The notes: a model not told the origin generated them from the sequence alone. Counted from the first letter of the stretch, positions 45,622-55,741 are shown. The stretch is DNA of 64,000 nt from Stenotrophomonas sp. NA06056 (GCF_013364355.1 NZ_CP054931.1:1054001-1118000); one strand, 5' to 3'. Numbers and translations are program-made.

Positions 45622-46242
45622 ATGGCCGATGTTGATACACCTCAGGAGCTGGATCTGGAACTGGTCCGGCGCGTGCAGCACGGCGAGAGTGCCGCCTTCG
45701 ATGTCCTGGTGCGCAAGTACCAGCATCGGGTCGTGGCCCTGGTCGGACGCTACATCGCCGACTGGAGTGAATGTCAGGACGTGGCCCAGGACACTTTCAT
45801 CCGTGCTTACCGTGCGATTGGAAGCTTCCGTGGCGACGCCCAGTTCTCAACCTGGTTGCATCGGATCGCTGTGAATACCGCCAAAAATCATCTGGCTTCA
45901 CATAATCGCCGCCCGCCGACCGATGACATCGACATCGGCGACGCCGAGCAGTTCGACAGCGGGACACGCCTGCGCGACACCGACACGCCCGAGCGTGAGT
46001 TGATGCGACAGGAGCTGGAACAGACGGTGATGAAGGCCGTCAACGCGCTGCCGGAAGAGCTCCGGTCAGCGATCACCCTGCGCGAGGTGGAAGGCCTGAG
46101 TTACGAGGAAATCGCGCAGAAGATGGGGTGCCCGATCGGCACCGTGCGTTCACGGATCTTCCGGGCGCGCGAGGCGATCGACACCGAACTCCGGCCGCTG
46201 TTGGACATCGGCAGCGCCACCCGCGAGAAGAGCCGTATATGA
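45622..46242 (+). CDS. rpoE: RNA polymerase sigma-E factor
   Basis: A 206-residue ECF sigma factor for envelope stress. Region 2 is YQHRVVALVGRYIADWSECQDVAQDTFIRAYRAIGSFRGDAQFSTWLHRIAVN and region 4 is LPEELRSAITLREVEGLSYEEIAQKMGCPIGTVRSRIFRAREAI; both are typical of RpoE. The ATG at 45622 (MADVDTPQ) is chosen over an in-frame GTG at 45610 that would place the ribosome site in contact with the start. The stop overlaps the start of rseA (ATGA), so sigma and anti-sigma factors are co-translated. Confidence 0.96.
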   Translation: MADVDTPQELDLELVRRVQHGESAAFDVLVRKYQHRVVALVGRYIADWSECQDVAQDTFIRAYRAIGSFRGDAQFSTWLHRIAVNTAKNHLASHNRRPPTDDIDIGDAEQFDSGTRLRDTDTPERELMRQELEQTVMKAVNALPEELRSAITLREVEGLSYEEIAQKMGCPIGTVRSRIFRAREAIDTELRPLLDIGSATREKSRI

Positions 46243-47114
46243 CCCGCATTCCGAACAACGAATCGCACAACCATCAGTCTCCCGCCGGGCAACGCCTGGA
46301 CGAACGCCATCGCCAGCAGTTGTCGGCGCTGGTCGACGGCGAGCTGGGGGCAGATGAGGCGCGCTTCCTGGTGCGCCGCATGGAACACGATCCGGAACTG
46401 GCTGGCTGCCAGGAACGCTGGCAGCTGCTGGGTGACGTCATGCGAGGCCAGGCGTCGCTGCTGGCACCGGCCGGTTTCAGTGCCGCCGTGGCTGCCGCCA
46501 TCGCCGCCGAGCCTGCGGCGCAGGCCGAGCCGAAGCGTCAGGCCCGCCGCAGTGGTTGGCGCGCCTGGGGCGGCGGCGCACTGGCCGCTTCGGTTGCCGC
46601 CGTGGCGCTGTTCGTCGGCCGGGAGAAGCTGCAGGAGGCGCCGCCCGTCGATGTCTCCGCACCACAGGTGATCGCCAGCCAGGCGCAGTTGCCGCCGGCA
46701 TCTGGTCAACCCGCCGCTGTCACCGAGGCGTCGGTGGACACCGCTACGATGGCCGTGGCCAGCGTGCCGGCGGTGGCCATGGCCGCCGCCAGCCGTCGCC
46801 AGGACGCACGCCGCGCCAGCGCCACCCGCAGCCAGCAGGCCGCACGCGTGGCCCAGCGCGATGACGCACCGCTGCGCGCGGTCGCCAGCCAGGCGCCGCT
46901 GATCCCGACCGTGCCCGCCGGTAGTGCGCGCAACCTGCCATTTGGCGAGGTCGGCAGCCTGCAGGCACGGCCGTGGCCGCGCTCCAGCCTGGCGCCCGCC
47001 GCGGGTGGCGCTCTCAATGCCAGCTTCCCGGCCCATGCCGGTAGCGCCGCGTTCTATCCGTTCGAGCCGCGCCTGCAGGACAACCTGCCGGCGTCGCAGC
47101 ACCCGCGCGACTGA
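46239..47114 (+). CDS. rseA: Sigma-E anti-sigma factor RseA
   Basis: A 291-residue single-pass inner-membrane protein. The N-terminal cytoplasmic domain (about 22-80) has RQQLSALVDGELGADEARFLVRR and CQERWQLLGDVMRG, as in RseA. The membrane segment is GGGALAASVAAVALFVG (about 112-128). The periplasmic part is long, low-complexity and rich in Ala and Arg, unlike the compact RseB-binding domain of E. coli, and no rseB follows. Release of RpoE would need cleavage by DegS/RseP-like proteases; the DegP-type protease gene is next. Confidence 0.88.
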   Translation: MTRIPNNESHNHQSPAGQRLDERHRQQLSALVDGELGADEARFLVRRMEHDPELAGCQERWQLLGDVMRGQASLLAPAGFSAAVAAAIAAEPAAQAEPKRQARRSGWRAWGGGALAASVAAVALFVGREKLQEAPPVDVSAPQVIASQAQLPPASGQPAAVTEASVDTATMAVASVPAVAMAAASRRQDARRASATRSQQAARVAQRDDAPLRAVASQAPLIPTVPAGSARNLPFGEVGSLQARPWPRSSLAPAAGGALNASFPAHAGSAAFYPFEPRLQDNLPASQHPRD

Positions 47115-47130
47115 GCCGGGTACCGTCACA

Positions 47131-47151
47131 CGCCCCGCCGTCGGCGGGGCG
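47131..47151 (+). terminator. Hairpin between rseA and degP
   Basis: CGCCCCGCC and GGCGGGGCG pair around a 3-nt loop, followed by a weakly T-rich stretch. It may partly terminate the rpoE-rseA transcript before the protease gene. Confidence 0.55.
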
Positions 47152-47190
47152 CTTCTCTCCCTTTCCCTACGACCCGGAGGTTGCCGTCCG

Positions 47191-48729
47191 ATGACTCCCC
47201 GACTCCGCACACAGGCCATTGGCCTGTTCGCCCTGACCCTGCCGCTGGTGGCCTGTGCCCAACCGGCGGCACCTGCCGCCCAGCCGCAGGCCGCGGCCGC
47301 CGCCGCTGCACCACGCGCACCTGCGCAACCGCTGGTCAGTGGTCTGCCTGATTTCACCAATCTGGTTGAACAGGTCGGCCCCGGCGTGGTCAACGTCGAC
47401 ACCACCATCGTCCGCAGCAACCGCCAGGCGCGGGGCGGCATGGGCCCGGGCGATGACGAAATGCCCGAATTCTTCCGCCGCTTCTTCGGCCCGGATTTCC
47501 CGATGCCGGGGCAGGGTCCCGGTGGTCAGGGCGGCGGACCCAGCATCAAGGGCCGCGGCATGGGCTCGGGCTTCATCATTTCGCCTGACGGTTACGTGCT
47601 GACCAATTACCACGTGGTGGCCGACGCCAGTGAAGTGAAGGTCAAGCTTGGTGATCGTCGCGAGTTCACCGCGAAGGTGGTCGGCAGCGACCAGCAGTAC
47701 GACGTCGCCCTGTTGAAGATCGACGGCAAGAACCTGCCGACCGTGCGCGTGGGTGACTCCAACAGCCTGAAGCCCGGTCAGTGGGTTGTCGCAATCGGCT
47801 CGCCGTTCGGCCTCGACCACTCCGTTACCGCCGGCGTGGTCAGTGCCCTCGGCCGCAACACCGGTGGGCCGGACCAGCGCTACGTGCCGTTCATCCAGAC
47901 CGACGTGGCGATCAACCAGGGCAATTCCGGCGGTCCGCTGCTGAACACCCGCGGTGAAGTGGTCGGCATCAACTCGCAGATATTCTCGGCCTCCGGTGGC
48001 TACATGGGCATCAGCTTCGCGATCCCGATCGACCTGGCGATGAGTGCGGTTGAGCAGATCAAGAAGACCGGCAAGGTCACCCGTGGCCAGCTCGGCGCGG
48101 TGGTGCAGGAAATCGACGGCCTGAAGGCACAGGCAATGGGCCTGCCCGACAGCCGTGGTGCACTGGTCAACCAGATCGTGCCGGACAGCGCTGCGGCCAA
48201 GGCCGGGGTCAAGATCGGTGACGTGATCCGCACGGTGAATGGTGCGCCGGTCAACAGCTGGTCCGATCTGCCGCCGTTGATCGGTGCCATGGCACCAGGC
48301 AGCCGCGTCACCCTGGGCGTGATCCGTGACGGCAAGCCGCGGGACCTGAGTGCGACCCTGACTGCCTTGGCCGAGGATGCGCAGGGCAATGCCCGCAGCC
48401 CGTCCGCAGGCAATGACACGGCTGCTCCGCAGACAGGCGCCAATGCCCTGCTTGGGTTGGAGGTTGCCGACCTGACCGCGCCGCAGCGCAAGCAGCTGGG
48501 CCTGGAGGCGGGTGAGGGCGTGCGCATCACTGCAGTGAAGGGCGAGGGCGCCCGTGATGCCGGCCTGTCCGGCGGCATGGTGATCCTGCAGGTGGCCAGC
48601 ACCCCGGTCGGCAGCGTTGAAACCCTGAACCGTGCGCTGTCCGGGTACAAGAAGGGCGACGTGGTCATGCTGCTGGTCCGTACCGGCAGCGGCAACAGCG
48701 CCTTTGTGGCGGTCAAGGCCGGCCCGTAA
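47191..48729 (+). CDS. degP: DegP/MucD-type periplasmic serine endoprotease
   Basis: A 512-residue HtrA protease-chaperone. The catalytic triad is His141 (TNYHVVAD), Asp171 ([10 protein letters not shown]) and Ser246 (QGNSGGPLL). Two PDZ domains follow (about 300-390 and 410-510; [13 protein letters not shown] and [15 protein letters not shown]). The signal peptide ends [13 protein letters not shown], a good lipobox (LVAC), so the protein may be lipid-anchored, not free in the periplasm. CGGAGG precedes the ATG at 47191. Position after rpoE-rseA fits the MucD role in pseudomonads. Confidence 0.93.
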   Translation: MTPRLRTQAIGLFALTLPLVACAQPAAPAAQPQAAAAAAAPRAPAQPLVSGLPDFTNLVEQVGPGVVNVDTTIVRSNRQARGGMGPGDDEMPEFFRRFFGPDFPMPGQGPGGQGGGPSIKGRGMGSGFIISPDGYVLTNYHVVADASEVKVKLGDRREFTAKVVGSDQQYDVALLKIDGKNLPTVRVGDSNSLKPGQWVVAIGSPFGLDHSVTAGVVSALGRNTGGPDQRYVPFIQTDVAINQGNSGGPLLNTRGEVVGINSQIFSASGGYMGISFAIPIDLAMSAVEQIKKTGKVTRGQLGAVVQEIDGLKAQAMGLPDSRGALVNQIVPDSAAAKAGVKIGDVIRTVNGAPVNSWSDLPPLIGAMAPGSRVTLGVIRDGKPRDLSATLTALAEDAQGNARSPSAGNDTAAPQTGANALLGLEVADLTAPQRKQLGLEAGEGVRITAVKGEGARDAGLSGGMVILQVASTPVGSVETLNRALSGYKKGDVVMLLVRTGSGNSAFVAVKAGP

Positions 48730-48737
48730 GAACGGAT

Positions 48738-48794
48738 GGCCGCCTTCGCGGCGGCCCTTGTGGTGTCCCCGAAGCCCCGCCCTGGCGGGGCTTC
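48738..48794 (+). terminator. Two consecutive hairpins after degP
   Basis: GGCCGCC/GGCGGCC (48738-48756) and GAAGCCCCGC/GCGGGGCTTC (48771-48794) follow the stop codon. Neither has a long U-tract, but together they mark the end of the sigma-E operon. Confidence 0.55.
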
Positions 48795-48846
48795 GGCCAT
48801 TCCAGGCCCGTCCGGCCAGGCCAACCACGCCGCTACCCTCCGGGCG

Positions 48847-48855
48847 TGCGATAAT
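48847..48855 (+). promoter_or_regulatory. Extended -10 promoter of lepA
   Basis: TGCGATAAT resembles an extended -10 box (TGnTATAAT) 43 bp before the lepA start codon. No clear -35 is needed for this class. Confidence 0.45.
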
Positions 48856-48898
48856 CCACCGTTACCCTGACGACGCCGCGCGCCGCCGCCACCTCTCT

Positions 48899-50707
48899 AT
48901 GTCCTCTGATTCGATGCGGAACATCCGCAACTTCTCCATCATCGCCCACGTCGACCACGGCAAGTCCACGCTGGCCGACCGCATCATCCAGCTCTGTGGC
49001 GGCCTCCAGGCCCGCGAGATGGAAGCGCAGGTGCTCGACTCCAACCCGATCGAGCGCGAGCGTGGCATCACCATCAAGGCGCAGTCGGTGTCGCTGCCGT
49101 ACGTGGCGAAGGACGGCCAGACCTACCACCTGAACTTCATCGACACGCCCGGCCACGTCGACTTCTCCTATGAAGTCAGCCGCTCGCTGGCCGCCTGCGA
49201 AGGCGCGCTGCTGGTGGTCGATGCGGCGCAGGGTGTGGAGGCGCAGTCGGTGGCCAACTGCTACACCGCCGTGGAGCAGGGGCTGGAAGTGGTGCCGGTC
49301 ATCAACAAGATCGACCTGCCCACCGCCGATATCGAGCGTGCCAAGGCCGAAATCGAGGCCGTCATCGGCATCGATGCCGCCGACGCCGTGCCGGTCAGCG
49401 CCAAGACCGGCCTGAACGTGCAGGACGTGCTGGAAGCCATCGTCCATCGCATCCCGGCCCCGGTGCCGCGCGATACCGACAAGCTGCAGGCGCTGATCAT
49501 CGACTCCTGGTTCGACAACTACCTGGGCGTGGTCTCGCTGGTGCGCGTGATGCAGGGCGAGATCAAGGCCGGCGACAAGCTGCAGGTCATGTCCACCGGC
49601 CGCAACCACCAGGTCGACAACGTCGGTGTGTTCACCCCGAAGCGCAAGGTGCTGCCGGCACTGCGCGCGGGCGAGGTGGGCTGGGTCACCGCCAGCATCA
49701 AGGACGTGCACGGCGCTCCGGTCGGCGACACGCTCACTTTGGCCGGCGACCCGGCACCGAAGCCGCTGCCGGGCTTCCAGGAAATGCAGCCGCGCGTGTT
49801 CGCCGGCCTGTTCCCGGTCGATGCCGAGGACTACCCGGATCTGCGCGAAGCGCTGGACAAGCTGCGCCTGAACGATGCTGCGCTGCGCTTCGAGCCGGAA
49901 AGCTCCGAGGCGATGGGCTTCGGTTTCCGCTGCGGCTTCCTCGGCATGCTGCACATGGAAATCGTGCAGGAGCGCCTGGAACGCGAATACAACCTGGACC
50001 TGATCAGCACCGCGCCGACGGTGATCTATGAAGTCCTGAAGACCGACGGCACCATCGTCAACATGGACAACCCGGCCAAGCTGCCGCCGGTCAACCATGT
50101 GCAGGAGATCCGCGAGCCGATCATCCGCGCCAACGTGCTCACCCCCGAGGAGTACATCGGCAACATCATCAAGCTGTGCGAAGAAAAGCGCGGCAGCCAG
50201 CTCGGCATCAACTACCTGGGCAGCCAGGTGCAGATCAGCTACGAGCTGCCGATGGCCGAAGTGGTGCTGGACTTCTTCGACAAGCTGAAATCGGTCAGCC
50301 GCGGCTATGCCTCGCTGGACTACCACTTCGTCCGCTTCGATGCCGGCCCGTTCGTGCGCGTGGACGTGCTGATCAACGGTGACAAGGTCGACGCCCTGTC
50401 GCTGATCGTGCACCGCAGCCATGCCGATCGTCGTGGCCGCGAGCTGTGCGAGAAGATGAAGGACCTGATCCCGCGCCAGCAGTTCGATGTCGCCATCCAG
50501 GCCGCCGTCGGCTCGCAGATCATCTCGCGCACCACGGTCAAGGCCATGCGCAAGAACGTTCTGGCCAAGTGCTATGGTGGCGACGTTTCGCGCAAGAAGA
50601 AGCTTCTGGAAAAGCAGAAGGAAGGCAAGAAGCGCATGAAGCAGGTCGGCCGCGTGGAAATTCCGCAGGAAGCTTTCCTGGCCGTGCTGCAGATGGACAA
50701 CAAATAA
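48899..50707 (+). CDS. lepA: Elongation factor 4 (LepA)
   Basis: A 602-residue translational GTPase that acts on stalled or mis-translocated ribosomes. The G motifs are [13 protein letters not shown] (G1), RGITIKAQ (G2), DTPGHVDF (G3), NKIDLP (G4) and SAKTG (G5). The LepA-specific C-terminal domain includes [31 protein letters not shown]. The ATG at 48899 is used; an internal ATG at 48914 (MRNIRNF) matches the start of E. coli LepA and is a real alternative. Followed by lepB, as in many proteobacteria. Confidence 0.96.
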   Translation: MSSDSMRNIRNFSIIAHVDHGKSTLADRIIQLCGGLQAREMEAQVLDSNPIERERGITIKAQSVSLPYVAKDGQTYHLNFIDTPGHVDFSYEVSRSLAACEGALLVVDAAQGVEAQSVANCYTAVEQGLEVVPVINKIDLPTADIERAKAEIEAVIGIDAADAVPVSAKTGLNVQDVLEAIVHRIPAPVPRDTDKLQALIIDSWFDNYLGVVSLVRVMQGEIKAGDKLQVMSTGRNHQVDNVGVFTPKRKVLPALRAGEVGWVTASIKDVHGAPVGDTLTLAGDPAPKPLPGFQEMQPRVFAGLFPVDAEDYPDLREALDKLRLNDAALRFEPESSEAMGFGFRCGFLGMLHMEIVQERLEREYNLDLISTAPTVIYEVLKTDGTIVNMDNPAKLPPVNHVQEIREPIIRANVLTPEEYIGNIIKLCEEKRGSQLGINYLGSQVQISYELPMAEVVLDFFDKLKSVSRGYASLDYHFVRFDAGPFVRVDVLINGDKVDALSLIVHRSHADRRGRELCEKMKDLIPRQQFDVAIQAAVGSQIISRTTVKAMRKNVLAKCYGGDVSRKKKLLEKQKEGKKRMKQVGRVEIPQEAFLAVLQMDNK

Positions 50708-50761
50708 GCCCCGAAACCGGCCTTCGGGCCGATCGTCCGGTGACGTTGCAAAGGACCCTGA

Positions 50762-51556
50762 ATGAAACTGTTTGAGATCCTCCTGGTCGTGCTGACCCTA
50801 GCCTCCGGCCTGATCCTGCTGGCCGACAAGCTGTACCTGGCCAAGCGTCGCGCCCAGCGCGCCGGCCTGCTCGACACCGAGCCGGTGCTGGTGGACTACT
50901 CGCGTGCGTTCTTCCCGGTGCTGGCGATCGTGCTGATCGTGCGCAGCTTCATCGCCGAGCCGTACAAGATCCCGTCCAGCTCGATGATGCCGAACCTGCT
51001 GATCGGCGATTTCATCCTGGTCAACAAGTTCTCCTATGGCCTGCGCCTGCCGATCACCAACACCCGCTTCGTGCCGGTCGGCGATCCGGCCCGTGGTGAC
51101 GTGGTGGTGTTCCACTTCCCCGGCCATGGCGACAACGACCCGGCCAAGGGCGAGAACTTCATCAAGCGCGTGATCGGCGTGCCGGGCGACACCGTCGTGT
51201 TCGAAGGCGACGGCGTGATCCTCAACGGCGAGCCGCTGAAGTACGACAACAAGGGCATCTACGCCGGCCACAAGGGCCAGGGCGAGGGCGCCAACCTGCT
51301 GGTCGAGCACTTGCCGGGCCGTACCCACACCGTGCTGGAGACCGACTATCCGCGTGGCCAGGGCCAGTGGACCGTGCCGGCCGGCAAGTACCTGGTGATG
51401 GGCGATAATCGCGACAACAGCGACGACGGCCGTTTCTGGGGCCTGCTGCCGGAAGAGAATCTGCGCGGCAAGGCCTTCCTGATCTGGCTGAACTGTCAGG
51501 GCTGGTTCTGCAAGGACGGCTTCGAACCGTCGCGGATCGGTTCGAGCATCAACTGA
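50762..51556 (+). CDS. lepB: Signal peptidase I
   Basis: A 264-residue membrane protease that removes Sec and Tat signal peptides. An N-terminal membrane helix (about 3-22) and a second one (about 48-65) precede the catalytic domain. The catalytic Ser is in IPSSSMMPNLLIGDF (about residue 75) and the general-base Lys in NFIKRVIGVPGD (about 134). Box E is YLVMGDNRDNSDDGRFWG. It is 54 bp after lepA and 34 bp before the next gene, so probably in one operon. Confidence 0.96.
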   Translation: MKLFEILLVVLTLASGLILLADKLYLAKRRAQRAGLLDTEPVLVDYSRAFFPVLAIVLIVRSFIAEPYKIPSSSMMPNLLIGDFILVNKFSYGLRLPITNTRFVPVGDPARGDVVVFHFPGHGDNDPAKGENFIKRVIGVPGDTVVFEGDGVILNGEPLKYDNKGIYAGHKGQGEGANLLVEHLPGRTHTVLETDYPRGQGQWTVPAGKYLVMGDNRDNSDDGRFWGLLPEENLRGKAFLIWLNCQGWFCKDGFEPSRIGSSIN

Positions 51557-51590
51557 CTTCACATCCACTCGCGTATCTGGGGAGAACGCA

Positions 51591-51974
51591 ATGAAGACGA
51601 TGAACACGCAGCGCGGCATGACCCTGACTTCGTTCCTGGTTGTCCTGATCGTGGTTGGCTTCTTCCTGTACGTCGGCATGAAGCTGTTCCCGATGTACCA
51701 GGAGTACTACGCAGTGCGTTCGGCGATGAAGAGCCTGGCCAACGAGCCCGGCGTGGGCAGCATGGAGCCGGCACGCATCCAGTCGATGTTCTTCAAGCGC
51801 CTGGACATGAACTACTCCGACAGCCTGAAGCCGGCCGACGTCAAGTTCGACCGTCGCGACAATGGCTGGACCCTCAAGGTCAACTACGAAGTGCGCCGCC
51901 CGCTGGTCGGCAACCTGGATGTGGTTGGCAAATTCGATTCTTCCCAGGACCTGACCCGTAGCGGTGCCGAATAA
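51591..51974 (+). CDS. DUF4845 membrane protein
   Basis: A 127-residue protein. The N-terminus [28 protein letters not shown] resembles a prepilin-like hydrophobic helix (RGMT, without a classical G|FTLIE site), followed by a domain of about 85 residues ([18 protein letters not shown]). This family is regularly found between lepB and rnc in gammaproteobacteria and its role is unknown. GGGGAG precedes the ATG at 51591. The rnc start overlaps the end by 11 bp. Confidence 0.88.
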   Translation: MKTMNTQRGMTLTSFLVVLIVVGFFLYVGMKLFPMYQEYYAVRSAMKSLANEPGVGSMEPARIQSMFFKRLDMNYSDSLKPADVKFDRRDNGWTLKVNYEVRRPLVGNLDVVGKFDSSQDLTRSGAE

Positions 51975-52644
51975 ATCTTTCCAACGTGAAGACCTGATCG
52001 GTCACGCCTTCCGCGATCCAGACCTGCTCAAGCAGGCGCTGACCCATCGCAGTGCGGGCGCGCCGCATAACGAGCGGCTGGAGTTCCTTGGCGACAGCAT
52101 CGTCAACATGATGGTCGCCGAGGCGTTGTACCTGCGCTGGCCCAAGGCGGACGAAGGCGCGATGACCCGCGCCCGCGCCGAGCTGGTGCGCGAGGGTGCG
52201 CTGGCGGTGATCGCACGTGCCCTGCAGCTGGGTGACCGGCTGACGATGGGGCCTGGCGAAATGAAGTCCGGCGGCCATCGCCGCGACTCGACCCTGGCCG
52301 ATGCCTTCGAGGCGGTGGTCGCTGCGATCTACCTGGATGTGGGTTTTGACGCCTGCCGGGCGAAGGTGCTGCCCTGGTTCGCTGCCTCGATGGAGGCGCT
52401 GCCGGCCACCGGACGACCGGAGAAGGACCCCAAGACCCGCCTGCAGGAATGGCTGCAGGGCCGACAGAAGGCGTTGCCACAGTACGAGCTGGTGTCAGAA
52501 TCCGGTGACGACCACGCCAAACACTTCCGGGTACGCTGCAACGTAGCCGACCCCGCCGCCAGCACCGAGGGCGAAGGCTCCTCGCGGCGGATTGCCGAAC
52601 AACAAGCGGCTGCGGCCGTCCTTGAACAACTGGATTCCAAGTGA
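51964..52644 (+). CDS. rnc: Ribonuclease III
   Basis: A 226-residue double-strand-specific endoribonuclease for rRNA and mRNA processing. The signature is [21 protein letters not shown] and the second acidic site is [16 protein letters not shown]. The C-terminal dsRNA-binding domain starts at [20 protein letters not shown]. The start is GTG at 51964, inside the preceding gene, indicating coupling; it overlaps era by 4 bp. Confidence 0.96.
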   Translation: MPNKSFQREDLIGHAFRDPDLLKQALTHRSAGAPHNERLEFLGDSIVNMMVAEALYLRWPKADEGAMTRARAELVREGALAVIARALQLGDRLTMGPGEMKSGGHRRDSTLADAFEAVVAAIYLDVGFDACRAKVLPWFAASMEALPATGRPEKDPKTRLQEWLQGRQKALPQYELVSESGDDHAKHFRVRCNVADPAASTEGEGSSRRIAEQQAAAAVLEQLDSK

Positions 52645-53537
52645 GCGAACAAACTCCCCATCATTGCGGCAGCGTGGCCGTCATCGGCCGCCCGAACGTG
52701 GGCAAATCGACCCTGACCAACGCCTTGGTCGGGGCCAAGGTCAGCATCGTGTCCAACCGGCCGCAGACCACCCGTCACCGCCTGCTGGGCATCGCCACCT
52801 ACCCGGAAGGACAGCTGGTACTGGTCGACACGCCCGGTCTGCACAAGGTGCAGAAGCGGGCGATGAACCGGGTCATGAACCGCGCCGCCCGTGGTTCGCT
52901 GGAAGGCGTGGACGCCGGCCTGCTGGTGATCGAAGCCGGTCGCTGGGACGAAGAGGACAGCCTGGCGTTCAACGTGCTGCGCGACGCCGGTATCCCGGTG
53001 GTGCTGGTGGTCAACAAGATCGACCGCTTGAAGGACAAGGGCGCACTGCTGCCGTTCCTGCAGGAAGTGACCGCAGGCCGTGACTTCTCGTCGGTGCATC
53101 CGATTTCGGCACAGAAGCGCAACGGCCTGGAAGCCCTGGTGCGTGATGTGCTGGCACTGTTGCCGGAAGCTCCGCCGATGTTCGGCGAAGACGAAATCAC
53201 CGACCGCAGCCAGCGCTTCCTGGCCGGCGAACTGGTGCGTGAACAGCTGATGCGCCAGTTGGGCGAAGAGCTGCCGTACGCCACCACGGTGGAGATCGAA
53301 CGCTTCACCGAGGACGGCAACCTGCTGCGCATCGGTGCGGTGATCTGGGTCGAGCGCGAAGGCCAGAAGGCGATCGTGATCGGCAAGGGCGGCACCCGCC
53401 TGAAGGAGATCGGGGCCAAGTCCCGCCTGCAGATGGAGCGACTGTTCGGGGCCAAGGTGTTCCTGGAAACCTGGGTGCGGGTGCGTGAGGGCTGGTCCGA
53501 TGACGAGGCCGCGCTGAAGGCCTTCGGCTACGAATAA
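52641..53537 (+). CDS. era: GTPase Era
   Basis: A 298-residue GTPase needed for 16S rRNA maturation and 30S assembly. The G motifs are [14 protein letters not shown], the switch [18 protein letters not shown] and NKIDRL. The C-terminal KH domain has [19 protein letters not shown]. It starts with GTG at 52641, overlapping the rnc stop codon. The order rnc-era-recO is conserved in proteobacteria. Confidence 0.97.
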   Translation: MSEQTPHHCGSVAVIGRPNVGKSTLTNALVGAKVSIVSNRPQTTRHRLLGIATYPEGQLVLVDTPGLHKVQKRAMNRVMNRAARGSLEGVDAGLLVIEAGRWDEEDSLAFNVLRDAGIPVVLVVNKIDRLKDKGALLPFLQEVTAGRDFSSVHPISAQKRNGLEALVRDVLALLPEAPPMFGEDEITDRSQRFLAGELVREQLMRQLGEELPYATTVEIERFTEDGNLLRIGAVIWVEREGQKAIVIGKGGTRLKEIGAKSRLQMERLFGAKVFLETWVRVREGWSDDEAALKAFGYE

Positions 53538-53555
53538 GCCGCGACGGTCGCTTCG

Positions 53556-54275
53556 ATGCTGATCGAGGACGACACTGGTTTCGTGCTGCATGCGCGGGCC
53601 TATCGCGAGACCAGCCTGCTGGTCGAGGTATTAAGCGCCGAGCACGGCCGGATCGGTCTGCTCGCGCGTGGAGTTTCCACGGCCAAGGGCCAGGTGCTGC
53701 GGGCAGCCCTGCAGCCTTTGCAATGGATCCGCTTCAGCGCCCTGCAGCGTGGCGAACTGGCCCAGCTGCGCGGTGCCGAAGCGCTGGATGTTGCGCCGCG
53801 CCTGCATGGCCAGGCCATGCTGGCCGGGTTCTATCTCAGCGAACTGACCCTGCGGCTGGCGCCGCGCCAGGATCCGCTGCCGGAGTTGTACCTGGCCTAT
53901 GGCGAAGCGCGGGCGCGTCTGGCTGTGGGGGCCGGACTGGCCTGGACACTACGCCGTTTCGAGCGCGAGCTGCTGGCGGCGCTGGGTGTGGGCTTCGATC
54001 TGGAGACCGCCAGCGATGGCCAGCCGATCGACCCGGCGGCACGCTATGAACTGGATCCGCAGGAAGGGCCGCAGCGCCTGCTCAGCGAGCGTGGCGGCGA
54101 ACGTCGTGCGGCGGCTACCGGCTCGGCACTGTTGGCGCTGGCAGCCGACGACGAACCGGACGCAGCGGATCTGGCCAGCCTGCGCCTGCCGATGCGGCGG
54201 GTGCTGGCCCATCACCTTGGCGCACGCGGCTTGAAATCGTGGGAGATGCTGGAGCAGTTGGCACCCAGGCGTTGA
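53556..54275 (+). CDS. recO: DNA repair protein RecO
   Basis: A 239-residue RecFOR pathway protein that loads RecA onto SSB-coated DNA. The N-terminal OB-fold domain (about 1-80) starts with [33 protein letters not shown], which is highly characteristic. A helical C-terminal domain follows, without the zinc cysteines present in some RecO proteins. It is the last gene of the lepA-to-recO unit. A composite hairpin with an IS110 copy lies directly downstream. Confidence 0.92.
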   Translation: MLIEDDTGFVLHARAYRETSLLVEVLSAEHGRIGLLARGVSTAKGQVLRAALQPLQWIRFSALQRGELAQLRGAEALDVAPRLHGQAMLAGFYLSELTLRLAPRQDPLPELYLAYGEARARLAVGAGLAWTLRRFERELLAALGVGFDLETASDGQPIDPAARYELDPQEGPQRLLSERGGERRAAATGSALLALAADDEPDAADLASLRLPMRRVLAHHLGARGLKSWEMLEQLAPRR

Positions 54276-54516
54276 GGGTGGGGGTGCCCGGCAGGGCTGC
54301 GCCCTGCACCCGCAGAGGCCGGAGCAACAGCAACGGCAACGGCAACGGCAAAAGCCGGCATTCCGTGGGATGGCAGGGCGGGTCCGGTTGCGGGGGACGC
54401 CGTGAATCCATCCATGGAGCAACTGTGTTGAGAGAGGGGCCTCGGCCCCTCCGACAGTCACGCACGGTAGTGCCGGCCGCTGGCCGGCAGCCTTTTGGGG
54501 CACGCGCAGACTGGCT

Positions 54517-55431
54517 TCAGGCGGGGATCGATCCGCCTTGAGCGTCACGCACGCGGGCGTTGAGAATCACCAGCATCTTCCGCATCACCGCCACGATGGC
54601 TACTTTTCCTTCTTTGCCTCGGGCTCGCAGCGACTGGTAGAAATCGCGCAGTCGAGGTTCATGCCGCATGGCCGACATGCTGGCCATGTAAAGCACCTGA
54701 CGGATCTCGGCCCTGCCGCCATGGATGCTTCGTTTGCCGCGCATGGTTCCACTGTCGTGGGACATGGGTGCTACACCGACCAGACTGGCGATGGCCTTGC
54801 CGCTGATCTTGCCCAGCTCCGGCAGATAGCTGGCCAATACCGCCTGCAGGACAGGGCCCACGCCTTTCATCGACTTCAGTACCGCCAGCTGGGGTTGCTG
54901 GGCAACCTGCTCGGCAATCTGCTGTCCCAAACGCCCAACCATCCTCTGCAGGCGGCTGATGCTGGCTTGCAGCAGTCGGCGCAACTCACGATCGGTCACC
55001 ATCTCCTGCTGCTGGCGCGCTACGGTCAGGGCTTCCATCGTCTGTCGACGCGCCCGCACAAATTCCCGCAGCTTTTGCTGCCAGGGCTCCAGTGGCTGAT
55101 AGGCGGGCAGTTTCACCAAGGCCGCCATCTGCGCCAATGCATAGGCATCCAGACGGTCGGTCTTGGCCACCTGGCCCATTCCCTGGGCCAGCCTGCGAGC
55201 CCGCAGCGCGTTGGCACGAACCACCGCATGACCGGCGTTGTGCAGAAAGTTCAGTACTGACTGTTCGTAGCCCCCAGTGGCCTCCAGCACGATCTGGCTC
55301 ACCGGATGTTTCCTCAACCAGAGATCCAATTCAGCGAAACCCGAAGCGCTATTGCTAACCTGCAGCACCTCTCCGTCCGTCGTGCCGACATCCAGTTGGC
55401 GCTTGCTGACATCAATCCCGATCCCGTTCAT
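54517..55431 (-). CDS. IS110-family transposase, copy 2
   Basis: Identical in sequence to the copy 1 product (304 residues). DEDD motifs GIDVSK, LEATGGYE and KTDRLDAYALAQ and the C-terminal transposase-20 domain are all intact. The start at 55431 is preceded by GGAGT. It appears functional, and is convergent with recO. Confidence 0.93.
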   Translation of the reverse strand: MNGIGIDVSKRQLDVGTTDGEVLQVSNSASGFAELDLWLRKHPVSQIVLEATGGYEQSVLNFLHNAGHAVVRANALRARRLAQGMGQVAKTDRLDAYALAQMAALVKLPAYQPLEPWQQKLREFVRARRQTMEALTVARQQQEMVTDRELRRLLQASISRLQRMVGRLGQQIAEQVAQQPQLAVLKSMKGVGPVLQAVLASYLPELGKISGKAIASLVGVAPMSHDSGTMRGKRSIHGGRAEIRQVLYMASMSAMRHEPRLRDFYQSLRARGKEGKVAIVAVMRKMLVILNARVRDAQGGSIPA

Positions 55432-55638
55432 CACCGGACTCCGTATAGTCTGGAAGGGTCGAGAGCTCCCCCGCTTGCCCAGTCTTATTACTGCGAGTGT
55501 CAGCTCCAGCAACTGTTCGGGCGGATCAAGGGAGATTCCGGCGTGGGCGCCAAGCTCCAAGGCGATCGTCGAGATCCAGGCTTGCACGGCGGCCCACGCC
55601 GGCTCTCGGCACCTACGCTGCCAGATTCCGATCAGATA
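55432..55638 (-). ncRNA. Predicted bridge RNA region of IS110 copy 2
   Basis: Same sequence as in copy 1. The 11-bp stem is formed by 55538-55548 and 55592-55602 and encloses the loop with CAAGCC. The flank beyond the IS end on this side again reads CCAAGCC on the transposase-sense strand. The function is inferred. Confidence 0.55.
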
Positions 55639-55741
55639 AGGCTTGGGCGCGCCATCCATGGCGCTTACACCCCCGCAACCGGACCCACCCCGCCTTCGAC
55701 AGATTTCTGCGATCTGCCGGAATGGCATGGCCTGCTCTTGG

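Larger units (their letters stand above)
54415..55646 (-). mobile_element. IS110-family insertion sequence, copy 2
   Basis: Matches copy 1 (41682-42913) over 1232 bp with no difference that I can find, in the same orientation and 12.7 kb away. It is inserted at the equivalent point in the loop of hairpin P6. The near-perfect identity suggests recent transposition. As in copy 1, no inverted terminal repeats or target duplication are seen and a GTAG palindrome lies at 54467-54490. Confidence 0.88.
54293..55695. repeat. Composite hairpin element P6, split by an IS110 copy
   Basis: The left arm 54380-54396 and right arm 55670-55686 pair perfectly over 17 bp across a 1.27-kb gap that holds the IS. 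Left of it are the GCAGGGCTGCGCCCTGC hairpin and GCAACGGCAACGGCAACGG repeats, and next to the IS GACGCCGTGAATCCATCCATGG. Right of it are GGCTTGG and a short inner stem (GCGCCATCCATGGCGC-like, 55649-55664). CTTCGACAG closes the element. The parts and order are those of P2. Confidence 0.82.

Noticed and set aside
54239-54541. A small open frame crossing the recO-IS boundary
   Set aside because: It spans repeat DNA and IS end with biased Arg/Gly composition and no family; not a gene.
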